A DNA stretch of 64,000 nucleotides, from contig VCJN01001151.1 of NCBI GenBank assembly GCA_006384855.1, forward strand, positions 186,001 to 250,000, in the 5' to 3' direction. The notes under the pieces are model-generated. The model worked only from the letters and a program-made list of their open reading frames with translations. It was not told where the DNA came from and ran no database searches. A program made the translations under genes and the position numbers. This stretch comes from Tetraselmis striata (lineage: Eukaryota > Chlorophyta > Chlorodendrophyceae > Chlorodendrales > Chlorodendraceae). Below are positions 21,247 to 32,921 of this stretch, piece by piece; the stretch's first letter is position 1, and each line of letters opens with the position of its first letter.

Positions 21247-22213
21247 AAAGTTATCATTAGGAATGATAATTATCAATAGCGAAACCCGTTCTACACGGAC
21301 CGTCAGATCGCCGCGGGTACAGGTGGACGAGATCTTGACCGTCCACTGTACCCGTACCGTGTACCGTTACGAGTTAAGAAAAAGTTATCATTCCTGTATA
21401 GGAAGGGGGTGAGCAGAGGTTATTAAATTCGTCTATACTGTTTAACCAACTTTAAGAACAATTTCAACGACGATGTTCTCGCGTGACATTTCTCACAATT
21501 ACCACCTAGCCAATAGCTAAACTACCGGCACCCAAATTACGCTCCCCGGCGGCCACACTTATATCACTTATATCCGGCCGAACCTCGCCCTATTTATACC
21601 GAGGTGCTATACAAGCCAACACCACGGCTTTAAAGGGATCCCAATTATGTGTTCTCGTACACCATGATTCGCGGCGTGTACCCCGCAATGGCCGCACTGT
21701 TGCCCAGTCATTTAAATCGCGATTGTTTCGTTGTTACCACCGACTGGTATTCCAATGATGTACTAAACGAATTCGGACCTTCATACTCAAACATATACAC
21801 AAGCATGCCAGCCGTTAAATCCCCTTCCAGCAGTACCGCCCCGGCTTCAGCTTCAAAATACCATTGCTCTAAGATACCCACCTACCACCCGAATCAAAAC
21901 ATATTGCCACTCGCCTCCTGAATCAGAAAAACACACAACGCAATTAAGCGCCCTTTTCGACACAGAATTTATTGGGTGATCGCTTCCGCCTTATGCTGCA
22001 CTTATCATGTTTGACCGAGCATGCAATGGTAGCATGCGCATTTGCGTTGACTACCGACAGATTGCACATATACATCCATATATATACATAACCGCCGAAT
22101 AATATTCCAGTACCACACGCCACCATGCTCGTAGTAGATATGATGTCCGGCTATATTGTATACATTCCGCCCTCGACAGAGTTTTGGTCTAACACCAACT
22201 TGCAATCAAATAT

Positions 22214-22640
22214 ATGGATGCCCGCACAGTATCGTTCAAAACTCGGTTCGGTGGGCTCGAATTTCAGACCATGGCATTTGGACTGTCCAATAATCCATCG
22301 GCAATTCAACGCTTGATGCTGGGTTGTTTTGCATTCGCATAACACCGCGTTTATTCCTGTCTAGTTTGACAACGTTTTGGTATTGTGTATCTCGCTCAAT
22401 GAACACTTCATACACCTGAAAACCACGCTTGTTTTGCTTGCCGCCAAACATTGCATACTACTGCTGCAACTGCCTTAACGAACACGAATATTTGGGCCAT
22501 TACATAGCCAACGGGACACGCGCCCTTCCAAACATTGTTGCCATTCGCAATTGCCCCCCGCACCACAATTAACGATTTTTTGGAATTCGGCAGTTCATAT
22601 CGTAAGGATGGAATGAATATACATACTTTCGCATGACCAC
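22214..22640 (+). pseudogene. Ty3/gypsy reverse transcriptase remnant
   Basis: From 22214 the frame reads MDARTVSFKTRFGGLEFQTM, then AFGLSNNPSAIQRLML, the conserved KTxFG..EF..MPFGL.NAP..FQ..M block of gypsy RT. After a stop at 22342 and a frame change, it continues FDNVLVL...SLNEHFIHL (a decayed YxDDxL active-site box and downstream helix), then YLGHYIANGTRALPNIVAIRN (the FLGHxIxxxGxxxxPxKxxAI block). Several stops and a mutated active site (FDN) show it is non-functional. It lies in the LTR element, in the same orientation as the LTRs. Confidence 0.8.
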
Positions 22641-24398
22641 ACCCCTTTCATAGTATTTGTGGCAATGCACAGAAGTTTCTGGAAACCGCACGGACATGTA
22701 GCTTACCTTTTACGCACTTGCAAAAAATATACTTTATGCGTATGCATACGCCTTAACCGCTGTCCAAAGGTTCACGATATAACCATGCCAAATACGGCAC
22801 CTATGCCCAGTAAGAACTTTTTCGCATGAATACGCTTTGACAATATGGCTTTTTCATACAAAATGGTTCTTAGATCGCGCTCAGACCACACTATGCATGC
22901 CACTCTCCGTTACCTGCTCGCCCAAGCCGCCGTCACTCACTACCATACCTAGCAAACCACTGATCCCCGCCCGCACCCGCCGCACCCGGACATATTATAT
23001 GGCAGTAAAAGCTCTTAGAATGAGACCGATGCCCGGTCTCGTCGTCCGGATTTACGCCAAGAATTCACAAAACGCGACATTCAACTGCTTGACACGTTGC
23101 CCGATTTTCTCTCATATTTACCACTACTTCCACCTTCAAGTTAATCTAGAATTAACAATCGACCAATTCGCCACAACTATACCACCGAAGCAAACTATGA
23201 CTATGGTAACCGTATTCATAATCACGTAATATAATTCCAGCAACGGGTTATGCTTATAAGTATGGCTGCCCGCCTCGGACAAATTCTGTCTTGATTTGGT
23301 CATTCTAGAAGTACTGTACCCATGCTGCCGGCCACCTTGCTTGATGCCGCACGCACTACTATTTAGAAAACATATGGTGACCCATTATGCGCAATAGGAT
23401 CTGCCCACAGACTTGCCCACCGTACCAACCTGTCATATCAACCCATAGGCTCCGTGTCTCCCGTACACCCACACACCTTCCCCTAGGTAATTATTCCCAT
23501 AAACTTTGTTTATCACTGGCATGCCGCCCTCTGCGAGATATCTCTGCCGCTACACCCACACGTGTGCACGCATTTACAGTACAAGGCCACTTCATTTCTT
23601 GTCGTATCCACGTAGACGCTCCTCGCCTTGCCCGTTTTACTTATTTACAATATTTTCCGCCCTAACGACCTTTGTCGCATAATAATGAAAGACCGCAATC
23701 CCCGCCTCCCCTCGGTTATGACAAAACATTTACCGCTAATGCTCGTAAAGTGATAACGCCTGGCAATATACCTTATCCCTCGTCGGTTTTATTTCATGCC
23801 ACGATGCCTACCAATCCGCAACTACATGCACTCCGCTTGACGCCCGCTACGGCACAAACCCGCTCACACCCGCTAACTTGTTGTACCAACACGTGGACTC
23901 TGCGGATTACATAGACATCGCCAAAATATCATATGCAGAAGTACATGACTGCAAGTTAGAACTCGCCAATACATGTGTATCGAGCATACGTAGCATATGC
24001 CAAACTCGCCCCAATAAAGTCTGGATGTCAACGTCAAACATATTGCTTCGCAACCAGCTTGTCAAACCCCGCCTGCCAACTCCGCTTGCCTTTTGCCATG
24101 GCAACGTCACACATATTGCTTTGCAGTCAGCTTGCCACAGTCCGCCTGCCAACTCCTGCCAACTACGCTTGCCTTTTGCTATGCACTGCCATCCCATATT
24201 CCACAATTCCCGGGCGACATATGCTAACCTGACAACTCGCAGTGATATGCTCCATGATTATGCCCGACACAATCTACTTGTCCCTGTCGCAATGCTTGCG
24301 CACACTGATCATCGTGCCATGTCCGCCGAATACCCCACCCGCGCGCTTCCCTTGCGTATCATTCCCATGGGTCTGCTTTTTTTGGGGCCGGGATGGAA

Positions 24399-24757
24399 TG
24401 TTAGGGTTACCACCATAACCCTACCTGCATACCTATACCCGCATTCATGTGTACACCCATACCCATACTGTCCACTCACTTATATACTAGCACGCCTATA
24501 TACATACTGCTCATCCGCCCATACATGTAGACTGCGCACATGTTACACGTGATCATGCCCTCGTCAGCCATTACGCCCCGATGACTCCCTGGTGACTCCA
24601 AGCCTAGATTGCAAACCCAAGCCTAATGCCTGCGCATGCGACCGACTGCTGAGCCGATAGTTGTATAAAGCCATATACACCCCGGTACACTGTAACAATT
24701 TCCTTAGCTGCAAACCTTTTCCTTGTCTATGCTGAAGTCCCTCGCCGAAAGCTTACA
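24399..24757 (+). repeat. 3' LTR of the Ty3/gypsy-type element
   Basis: 359 bp, about 97% identical to 18020-18392 apart from a 14-bp deletion. It begins TGTTAGGGTTACC and ends AAAGCTTACA, followed by ATGCG. The internal TTGTATAAAGCC TATA-like box is conserved. Confidence 0.88.
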
Positions 24758-25105
24758 ATGCGCGTGCTGATTGTTTTTTGCTGTATGGCCACGCGCACTC
24801 CGTCGGCAAGCAATAGTGGCGGGCCTTACGGCCTTCTTTCCCTCGGTCATTCGCCCAGCCACCGAAGCAGCCTTGTTGCCGAGGACGACGCGCGGCCTCC
24901 CTTGCCGCGCACGGTTACCGAAGCCTTCTCCCGTTTCAACGCTCCGAGCCCACCCACGGACGAAGTTCTCGTTGCGGCCCATCGCCTTCGTTGTTTCAGC
25001 AACGTTTCCGCCATGCTTTCGCAGCTTGAATGGCGCATCCTCTCTATTCTTAAGCAACGTCCTTGTTGCCATGATCGTGCGAGTTGCGCCGACAATTCTA
25101 GACAT
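24758..25105 (-). pseudogene. Tc1/mariner (IS630 superfamily) transposase, N-terminal half
   Basis: Minus-strand frame from 25105: an HTH region (KLRKHGGNVAETTKAMGRNE, FVRGWARSVETGEGF) followed by the typical GRPRV linker (RQGRPRVVLGNKAASVAGRM), running into the 3' LTR at 24757. This is the DNA-binding half of the same transposase whose catalytic half lies at 17340-18019. Confidence 0.72.
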
Positions 25106-25634
25106 TCAAGCATGCCGGCTCAGTTTTTGCTGAGGGTTAGGGGGGCGAGAGAGAAAAGTGCCGGCTTGTGGCGCTGCGGGAGCCTTATGAGCTAGTAAGC
25201 CCGATGGGCGTGCATATGCATCGGAACTTCCTACGATGTCGGCAGGAAATTCGGCGTGTTTAGTGATATACATATCTTCATGGATAATAAAGATGTATTA
25301 CGTCATACACTTGGCCCCACGGATGCAGTGATGAATATATGACATTGCACAATATAATTGTATTTACCACGTAACGTAATTCTAGGATCTTAGGCGCGCC
25401 CCTTCTAGTATACAATAGATATGAGCTGACAGTGATCGCAATTCTATGGGGTGCCATTGATCGGCTCCAGAGCCCACGCATGGGAATTAATCAATAAACA
25501 ACTGCGACTACAAGCGGGCGATCACGCAAAGGGTGAACATACCAAATACATCATCCTTGTAGCACGATGCATGAAACGCATGTGGCGCGCACCCAAAGCT
25601 AAAAGTTAGCCAAAATGTGTAACAACCCATGCCA

Positions 25635-25765
25635 CTATAGGCGTGAAACATGATGAATAATGGGTTTTTAACAGCCGAACTTAGAATCGGTGCCCCACGC
25701 GATACATTGAGCCCTTCGGTCGTACCGGGGATATGTAACAAATCATAGCAAGATTGTCACTTTCC
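25635..25765. repeat. Dispersed repeat, copy 2 (partner 17183-17335)
   Basis: Direct-orientation diverged copy of the 17183-17335 repeat. Confidence 0.6.
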
Positions 25766-26824
25766 GGCTGCGGCCTTAGTGTTTAGGCGGCGATCTTTGT
25801 ACGCGCGCACGCCCGTGCGCACGTTCGATTCTCGCAGTGGGCAGATTTTCTCGTAGGTGGGCCCGCCGCGTGCGAACTACGGTCCGCGGATTTCGCGGAC
25901 TTCGCGGGCGCGGGCGCGGGTGCGACTAAGTAACGCACACATTTTATAGCCACACTGTGGCCTCATCATTATGCGCTGCGAGCTTATACTGCGATTTTTG
26001 CGCATTTTACAGCTAATCAGCAATTTCCGTACGTATTTCCGGGGCGCACCGTGCGCTTTGTGGCCCGCACTAGCGAGCCGGTATTGTTGGTTTTCGAAGC
26101 GCATACGCCAAGCGGGGCCATGGGCTCGCGACGCAAGGCGGCCGCAATATGCTGACCCCGCATGATTTCAGAGTAGGGCATAGAAATGCCCTAGATGACC
26201 CTAGATGTACACCGCGTATATGCGATGTAAGTATGTAACTCATTTGGCTGCGTCTGGCGGTAGATGGATGTACATGGAGGTAGATGTACATGTAGCATTC
26301 ACAAATATATTGTGAGGAGATCATGTTAGGGTTACAACCCTAGATCTCGACCGCTCCGCTAATTGCACACGCGTATATGCCCACATATACGCCATCGCAT
26401 TAATTGTGCGAACACCAGGGGCGGCTAGCTCGGGGGAAGACGGGGATATATAGTCGCTATGGCCCCACAGGGCGGCAATCAGTTTGACATGTGGCGTGCA
26501 GCCTGCTCAAGGATCACGACCCACCCATTCCTTACTTTTGACGCCTGTCGTACTGTATCAGGTAGTACATCGTGCATAATGCAATTTGTACATTATCGGT
26601 ACGTTTCCACTAGCTACATATTTATCTGATGGGCACGATATCTAGCCCGCATAGAACGGCTCTTAGTAAATGATGATGGCTAGGGTTTTTAGGGCTTACT
26701 AATCGCACTTCAGTAACAGTAATTCGTTAGAATGTCGTTAGAATGTTGTTATCATCAGATTTCGTTTGCTTGCTGTATACGAGTAAAAATGCGGTTACAC
26801 ACGGTGACAGGTACGGGTACTGGT

Positions 26825-26859
26825 GTGAATTACAAAAAGGACAGTTCCCCAGAATTAGA
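26825..26859 (-). mobile_element. 35-nt footprint of the retroelement's 3' end
   Basis: GTGAATTACAAAAAGG then ACAGTTCCCCAGAATTAGA equals the terminal sequence of the 8152-12740 element with one change. It is flanked by the 12-bp duplication ACGGGTACTGGT (26813-26824 and 26860-26871). It is an extreme 5'-truncated insertion. The surrounding GGTACTGG repeats make part of the duplication less specific. Confidence 0.78.
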
Positions 26860-28152
26860 ACGGGTACTGGTACTGGGAGCGACAAAACAAAAAGTAATAA
26901 ACACAACTAAAAGTGCCATCATCAGCACTGTTAGCGACTACCTGTACAGGTACCACAGTATCACTGTATCAGGCAGCGTATAGCGATATGCAGTACAGCC
27001 GCCGCCCAGGCCATACATACCGGACTATACCGGTACCAGTACGGGTACGAGTAGGCAGCGGTAGCGGGCGACTACTGCTATACCAATATCATCGGGTAAT
27101 GATGATGTATCTTAGTCATCATTCTTATTTTCGCCATAGTTCTCTGTATATCCATTCCGGTATCGTACCGGTCCCAGTACGGTAGCGACTGTACCACCGG
27201 AACTGCCGCCAGTAGAGGTCGCTGCTGCGCGGAAACGAATAACGGTACGGGTAGCGGGAGCGACTGATGGCACCGGTACTGGTGCTGGTACCCGCCCCAT
27301 GGTAGTCGCTACCTGTACCTGCAGTTCTCCTATCGTCGCGGCGCGGCGCGACATGCTGGGGTTGAACGACCAAGGATAAGTCGCCATATCAGCATCGCGT
27401 GGCTACTACAGGTACCTAGTGTACCGCGTCTCGCCCGCACGTATTCCATACAGCGACTCAGACAACCTTTGGGCTCCTCACGCAAGTTGTTTTCGAAACC
27501 AGGAACACAGATACGCGATCTGGTTTCCGCCTGAGAAGGAAACGCCGGGCAGACCCGCAGGAGAGGCAGGCCGAGGCCGTTGTCGCAGCGTATTCCCTCA
27601 TCTGCCACCCGTCCCGACGCGCACGAGACTGTCGGATCCTACGACAGTACTTTACGTGTCTTTAAAAAATCCCTTACATTTATTATCCCGCGGCAGGCCA
27701 GGCCGGTGCTTGCCGGTGGAAACGGACCTGCTGCTACTGAGAAGCTAGGCGCGGGACGTCACCCAGCCGGCAATACCTGCAGCGTCACGGACTAGCGGAG
27801 CGTCCATTCCCTGGGGGTTTCAGCCCATTCAGCTGCATCCAGCGACAAGATCTGGGGTCTGCGTTCTGTGGGTACGTGTAGAGGAGGCGGCTTAGGGCCG
27901 CAAGCGTCTTGGTGTCGGAAGCCCCGAGTGAATGAAGCACAGTGCCAGCTGCGACGCGTCAAATAACTGTGCCTGTTCGTAGTAGTTTACGCAGCACCGA
28001 CTGCTACGACAGTCTGCTGCTCACGCTGTTCTCTATCGCCTCATACAGCGCAGCTGTTTCCCATCACTCGGCGGAAAAGTCCGTGCGGCGGCCCGCCAGG
28101 TCGGCCAGCTACATCTGATAGCGCTCGCATCGGGAAGATACCGGACTGTCCG

Positions 28153-29293
28153 ATGGCAAGTGACGCGAAAGGTGTCTCGGCGGCGGCCGAGGCCCGGAGG
28201 AATGCCCCCGAGGAGAAGGAGCAAGCAGCCGCGGAGGCTCCAGCTGGCGGCGAGGCGTTGGAGCGGCAGCCCAGCGGCGGCACCGACGTGGACGACGCGG
28301 AGGACGACCGGGAGGAGTCGCGCGGCCCCTGGACACCCGAGGTGCGCGATCCCCTATCAAAATTCGACGAGGCGTAAAGCGTGCGCGTTGTCGATTCGAT
28401 GCGCTACCGGGTGTGTGACGGTGGAGTAAGGATTAAACGATGTTTTTATGCTGTGCACCAAACAGCGCACATCTCCCGCGGTTGTGAGAGTAAGAGTACG
28501 AGTACTGCTCCCTGCAACCACTACCTGATTGATGCTCATCAGCATGGCATGATATCGCGCCGTGCACCGGCGCTCGGTGCATACAAATGTGCCATCGCCG
28601 CATACGCACCGCTCCCGGCCCCTCCGCCGCTCGCTGATATAGCGAAGCTATAGACAGCAAAACTATCGAGGCGTATGCTATCGCGGGGAGTACGGCCTCA
28701 CTCCGCCAAGACACGTCAGATGCCTACCGGCAACCTGCCGGCAACTGCCGACATACGCCCGACTTCGTGGGCTCGTCCGTTTTTGTGGAATATTCCGCCA
28801 GGCCGGTCTCGCTCGCCCCGGCGTGGCGCAACAGTGACAGCCAGGCAGACTGTGGAGCTGACAAACATCGCGGCTAGCTCCGTCTCATACGAACACGCCT
28901 AGCCCTCCCGGACCTCCAACCTGCGGATGCGGTGTATAGATCCCCCCCCCCCCCCCCCCCCCCACCCTTTTGCCAACCACCGTCACAATGCCCCCAATTA
29001 TCCCAATCATCAGGGTTTTGTCGACGAATACGTGCCGATAGCACGACAGCCGATGCGTTCAATATCTATGCCAGTTTTTCAGGCTGAGCGGTACCCTCGC
29101 CATCTGAAGATGCTTCAAAAAGGATGCACAGGACAGTCGACTGCATTGACGCTGTTGGCATGCTGCGGGCATGCACGTTACCACAGGAGGATGAGACGCT
29201 GCGGCAACTTGTCAACAAGCATGGCCCTCGAAACTGGTCGCTCATGGCGCGCGGCATCCCTGGCCGCTCCGGCAAGAGCTGCCGCCTCAGGTC

Positions 29294-29324
<31 letters not shown>

Positions 29325-32300
29325 TTTTTGCAGATGTAACCTTGACCTGCACCATGGGATGTATCAGTGCGCTGTAAGGTGACGGGCTGATTGCCGGGCG
29401 AGAGTTATTCGATCGTTCTTTCATCCGGCTACCGGCCTCAAATTGGCGTTCTGAAGGGCAGTGGGAAGGTGGCCCTTGATTGGGTAAGACATGTTTTCAT
29501 GGTCATTGGCCGGCATCATCAGTTGCAGTGATTGCGCGCAGGTGGCTCAACCAGCTCAACCCGAGCGTGAAGCGGGGCGGATTTACGCCAGAGGAGGACG
29601 CCGCCATCCTGGCTGCGCACTCCGTGTACGGCAATAAGTGGGCTGCAATCGCAAAGATGCTGCCTGGCAGGTTGGCTGCTCCACAACGTGCTTGTCCCCT
29701 CACACAATCCCCCCTCGCAGGCTCACGCCTTGACAGCAACGACCGCACGATCCACTGTCAGGCCTCATGTGCACCGCGTCAAGCGCTGCTGCTGATGTCA
29801 TCTCGCCTTTGGCTTGCCGCATCATCATCACAGGACGGACAACGCGGTGAAGAACCACTGGAACTCCACGCTCAAGCGGCGCTGCCAGGACGCCGTAGGC
29901 AGCGAAGGCGGCGCGCCCGGATCCCCCGGAGTCTCGGCCGGCAGCGCGGGCGCCCCAGGCCCCTCGCCGCGCAAGACGGCGCGTCGCAACGGCCCCGCGG
30001 AGTCGACGCTCCCCCCGCCCGAACGCCTCGCCGACATGCTGTCCGCAGAGGCAGCCGCGCGGGTGCCGCCGTCCCCCGCAGGCCAGCGCGTAGGCATCGG
30101 CGGCGCGGGCGGCGCGTTTCACAGCTACCAGAGCCCGCTGATGCCGCAGCGCACCCGCAACCCCCCGCCGTCTCCCGCCGCCAGCGTGCTGTCCAGTCCG
30201 CCCGGCCTGGCAGCACTTGCTGGGCTGCCGTCGGACTACCAGCGGCTCGCGCGACTGGCAGCCGTGCAGGCCGGCTCTCCCGGTGCCGCCGCCACCCCGA
30301 CAGCTCCTGCCGCCACCGTCAATCCGCCCTCAGCGGCGGCATTTGCAGCGCACCTCAGTGCAGCGGCGGCCGCGTCGCCCAGTGTGATGCGGCTACAGCC
30401 GTCGACGCCCACGGTGCAGGAGACGCCGCCGCCCTCGGGCAGCGCCAATGGCCAGGGGCTCCAGGACATGATAAAGACGATGCTCAAGGACAGCGTGCGG
30501 GAGTACCTCAAGTGCGTCGCTTCTGTCAGCACACCAACTGCTTGAGCTGTTTGACCCACTCGCATGTACCCTAAAATGCAAGTCACATCGTTCAGTAGAT
30601 ATGCACACAACAGTCACACAGTTCTTACAATTGCCTACATGCAATGCTCTGAACTTGTTCTTTATCAATTGACTCCATATTCTGGATCATCGATGAACAT
30701 GTTTCAGCTCCTTGCACACTCCATGATGTATTGGTCTGACTGATGTGTATTATATAACACATCACACGTTACACTAGATACTTTATTTGTGATCTCTCGG
30801 GCTAATTACAATCGCTATTTATTTTGTCTGACTATGCTGCCATCTGTGCACTAACCAGTAATTGCTAACCTTCATTGCGAGGCTGGTAGCAGTATATGAA
30901 GGCGACAGGCACAGCCCCCTGTCCAACTTGAATGCCGACTGACCCGCCTCGGTTCCCGCCGCGCGCAGCAAGGAGCTGCCCAACCTGCTCGGGGCCTCGC
31001 CCTCCAAGCCGCCGGTGGCCGCTCCTACAGGCGGCCCGACGCAGTTGACGCCCGAGCTGAAGGCGTACGTCGAGAGCCAGGTCATGGCGGCGCTGCAGGG
31101 CGGCGGGGGCGTTCCTGGCCCAGCAGGTACGCGGCGCGATGGAGGCCCTCACGATAACGCACCTCTGCGCCCTTGCATGCAGGCACGCATGCATGATTCA
31201 TGGGTTGTGTGATTTTGGGCTTAATTTTGGAACACTCATTTTTTGGAATCCGTTGGCGCGATTCCGGGATGTAGTAGTCTCCCATAAACCCTACACTCCA
31301 TACCCGCAACCCTCAAATCGCAACTCTTACATCTAAAACCCTGCCACCAACCCTAACCCTTTATTAAAGGGCGCTCTTGCCCCCTCCCGCATCTCTCCCC
31401 TGTCCAACCCCGTTATCGAACCGCGAACCTCCTTGGTAGGGACACGCCACATCGTGCGCATGGTGCACGCACAGTTCCACATCCGGCCACTGATTTTATT
31501 TCAATTATAGCTTCTCTGCATCACTGGTATATGGAGGGTTTGCCCCCCCCCCCCCCCCCCCCCCTCCACCCCCCACCCCACCCCTTCTCTTCCCTGCGCA
31601 AGAAAAATAGATACATATATGAAGTAACTTGACAGTTGAATCAGCGATGCGTCGATTTTTCAGAAAATTTTAAAAGAACGGGTTCTATATCACTGGCCGA
31701 CAGTTCCATCAATTGCATTGCCAGTGCTTTGAAGTACTAGCAGCGGGCGGCGTTTGCATTTCCAGCGCTTTGAAGTACCAGAGTTTTTTTTCCATTACCA
31801 GCAGCGAGTAGCGAGTACCAGTACCAGCACCAGCAGTTCTGGGGAACTGCCCTTTTTGTAATTCACACCAGTACCAGCAGTACCAGCAGCACCTGCAGTA
31901 CCAGCAGCGAGTAGCGAGTACTAGTACCAGCAGCGAGCGTTCGCATTGCCGGCGCTTTGAAAACTCTAGTCGCTACCAGAGTTTTTTTTCGTTACCAGCA
32001 GCGAGTAGCGAGTACCAGTACCAGTACCTCCCAGCCGTGGGATCGTAATCGGACGGCTGTGTAATTAAGGACCGTGGGCGGGCGGCTGGGTGGGCGGGTG
32101 GGCGGGTGGGTGGATTATAGTACTTAGTAATATATGCCAGTAGATAAGCGCTTTAGTCATGCACATATAGGCCCGATCCGCTGCACTATACGGGTACCCG
32201 TACGGCAATAAAGCTCACCGCCGAGAAACGACGCTTCGCTGGATAAAACAGGAATCTTCACTGCACTTGTGTGGTCTCCCAATTGTGGCAGCTGTAGTCT

Positions 32301-32921
32301 GATCCTAATGCATAAGGATTATATGATATAATGTATATATGCACTTATATGTGTACATGTGTATACATATGTATATATGTATTATATATGTACACAAATA
32401 TCACTTGACCCCCCCCCCCCCCCCCCTCCCCCCCTTGTACCTTCCTTGCACCTGTTGCTCCCCTCCGCATTTGCTTCCCCTCAAAACGGCAATGTTTTCA
32501 ATGGTATGTTCCATGTAACATTCGCAGTCATGTCCTTACTGGGGGCATAACTTTTTGAGTATGATGGTTTCCCCGCCAACGTGAATAGTGCTTTTTCTTG
32601 ACATTCTTTTGCTGAAGCCCCCCAACCCCTAACCCCCCCCCAACGCGGCCCACAGGAGGCGTCCCGCCCGCCTCCGCCGCTGACCCAGCGGGCGCCTCCA
32701 CTCTTGCCTCCTACCTCGCCATGGGCGGCGGTGGCGGCAGCAGCGCCGGCGCCGGTGCCATGTCGCATCTTCCCATCTCCACGCTGGGCAGCGCTCTGAG
32801 CGCCCCCGCAAGCGCGGCGCCGCAGCCGCCCACCGCCCAACTTCCGATGAGCGGCCTCAACCCGGACATGCAGTCCCTCATCAGCCGCCTCCTGGGCGGC
32901 AGCGCCCCGGGTGCGCACTGA
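28153..32921 (+). CDS. R2R3-MYB transcription factor (6 exons)
   Basis: Exons: 28153-28341, 29187-29290, 29542-29670, 29834-30511, 30969-31126 and 32656-32921. All are in phase, giving 507 aa. Residues 1-56 are acidic and Glu/Ala-rich. R2 (about 57-106) reads RGPWTPEEDETL, then [21 protein letters not shown]3 (about 107-157) reads [43 protein letters not shown]. The recognition helices match plant/algal R2R3 MYBs that bind DNA in the nucleus. The R3 first tryptophan is replaced by Phe, as is usual. The remainder is long Pro/Ala/Ser-rich sequence without a known domain, ending in Met/Gly-rich segments ([16 protein letters not shown]). Splice borders fall within the MYB repeats (PE|ED, CRLR|W, PGR|TDN). 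Intron 1 (845 nt) and intron 5 (1,529 nt) are repeat-rich, and introns 1, 2 and 5 hold poly-C runs. Confidence 0.87.
31127..32655 (+). other. Repeat-filled intron 5 of the MYB gene
   Basis: 1,529-nt intron. It holds ACCCTAAACCCT-like stretches (31280-31370), two poly-C runs (about 31542-31564 and 32409-32426), a repeated AGTACCAGCAGCGAGTAGC array (about 31780-32040), a retroelement footprint and an AT microsatellite (about 32320-32400). Confidence 0.75.
31837..31866 (+). mobile_element. 30-nt footprint of the retroelement's 3' end
   Basis: TTCTGGGGAACTGCCC then TTTTTGTAATTCAC, the sense 3' terminus of the 8152-12740 element, in plus orientation inside MYB intron 5. It is flanked by ACCAGCACCAGCAG (31823-31836) and ACCAGTACCAGCAG (31867-31880), a 14-bp duplication with one mismatch. 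The target is an ACCAG-rich repeat, so the duplication is less certain than for the 59-kb copy. Confidence 0.7.

Larger units (their letters stand above)
20384..21416. mobile_element. Nested 1.03-kb terminal-inverted-repeat element
   Basis: The ends form a 23-bp inverted repeat with one mismatch: left 20384-20406 reads CTGCTG then ACCCCCTTCCTATACAG; right 21394-21416 is its complement. Inside, AAGTTATCATT/AATGATAACTT motifs recur in both orientations near each end. A perfect 18-bp-arm hairpin (21205-21222 with 21229-21246) lies near the right end. The interior includes an acidic ORF at 20666-20907. No clear target duplication was found. No transposase is visible, so it is probably a non-autonomous DNA transposon. 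Confidence 0.68.
18020..24757 (+). mobile_element. LTR retrotransposon (Ty3/gypsy type), 6.7 kb, decayed interior
   Basis: Two direct LTRs (18020-18392 and 24399-24757) enclose about 6.0 kb. GTGCG before and ATGCG after look like a 5-bp target duplication with one change. The purine-rich GGGGCCGGGATGGAA just before the 3' LTR is a candidate polypurine tract. The interior has only remnants of pol: the RT block at 22214-22640. A 1-kb inverted-repeat element is nested at 20384-21416. The element sits inside the Tc1/mariner-like pseudogene. Other open frames in the interior (for example 19772-20083, 21649-21921 and 23878-24552) show nothing I can name. Confidence 0.85.
25110..28150. other. Repeat-rich intergenic region
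   Basis: No gene is supported. It contains the second copy of the 17.2-kb repeat (25635-25765), a GGTACTGG/GGTACCGGTAC-rich tract (about 26800-27420), a retroelement footprint (26825-26859) and repeated GGTAGTCGCTACC motifs. The open frame 27419-27748 shows no domain. Confidence 0.5.

Noticed and set aside
26330..26345. TGTTAGGGTTAC as the start of a solo LTR
   Set aside because: Similarity to the LTRs at 18020 and 24399 ends after about 12 bases.
31280..31370. Telomere-like ACCCTAAACCCT stretch
   Set aside because: Only a few irregular, interrupted units inside a MYB intron. It is not a telomere or a clear interstitial array.
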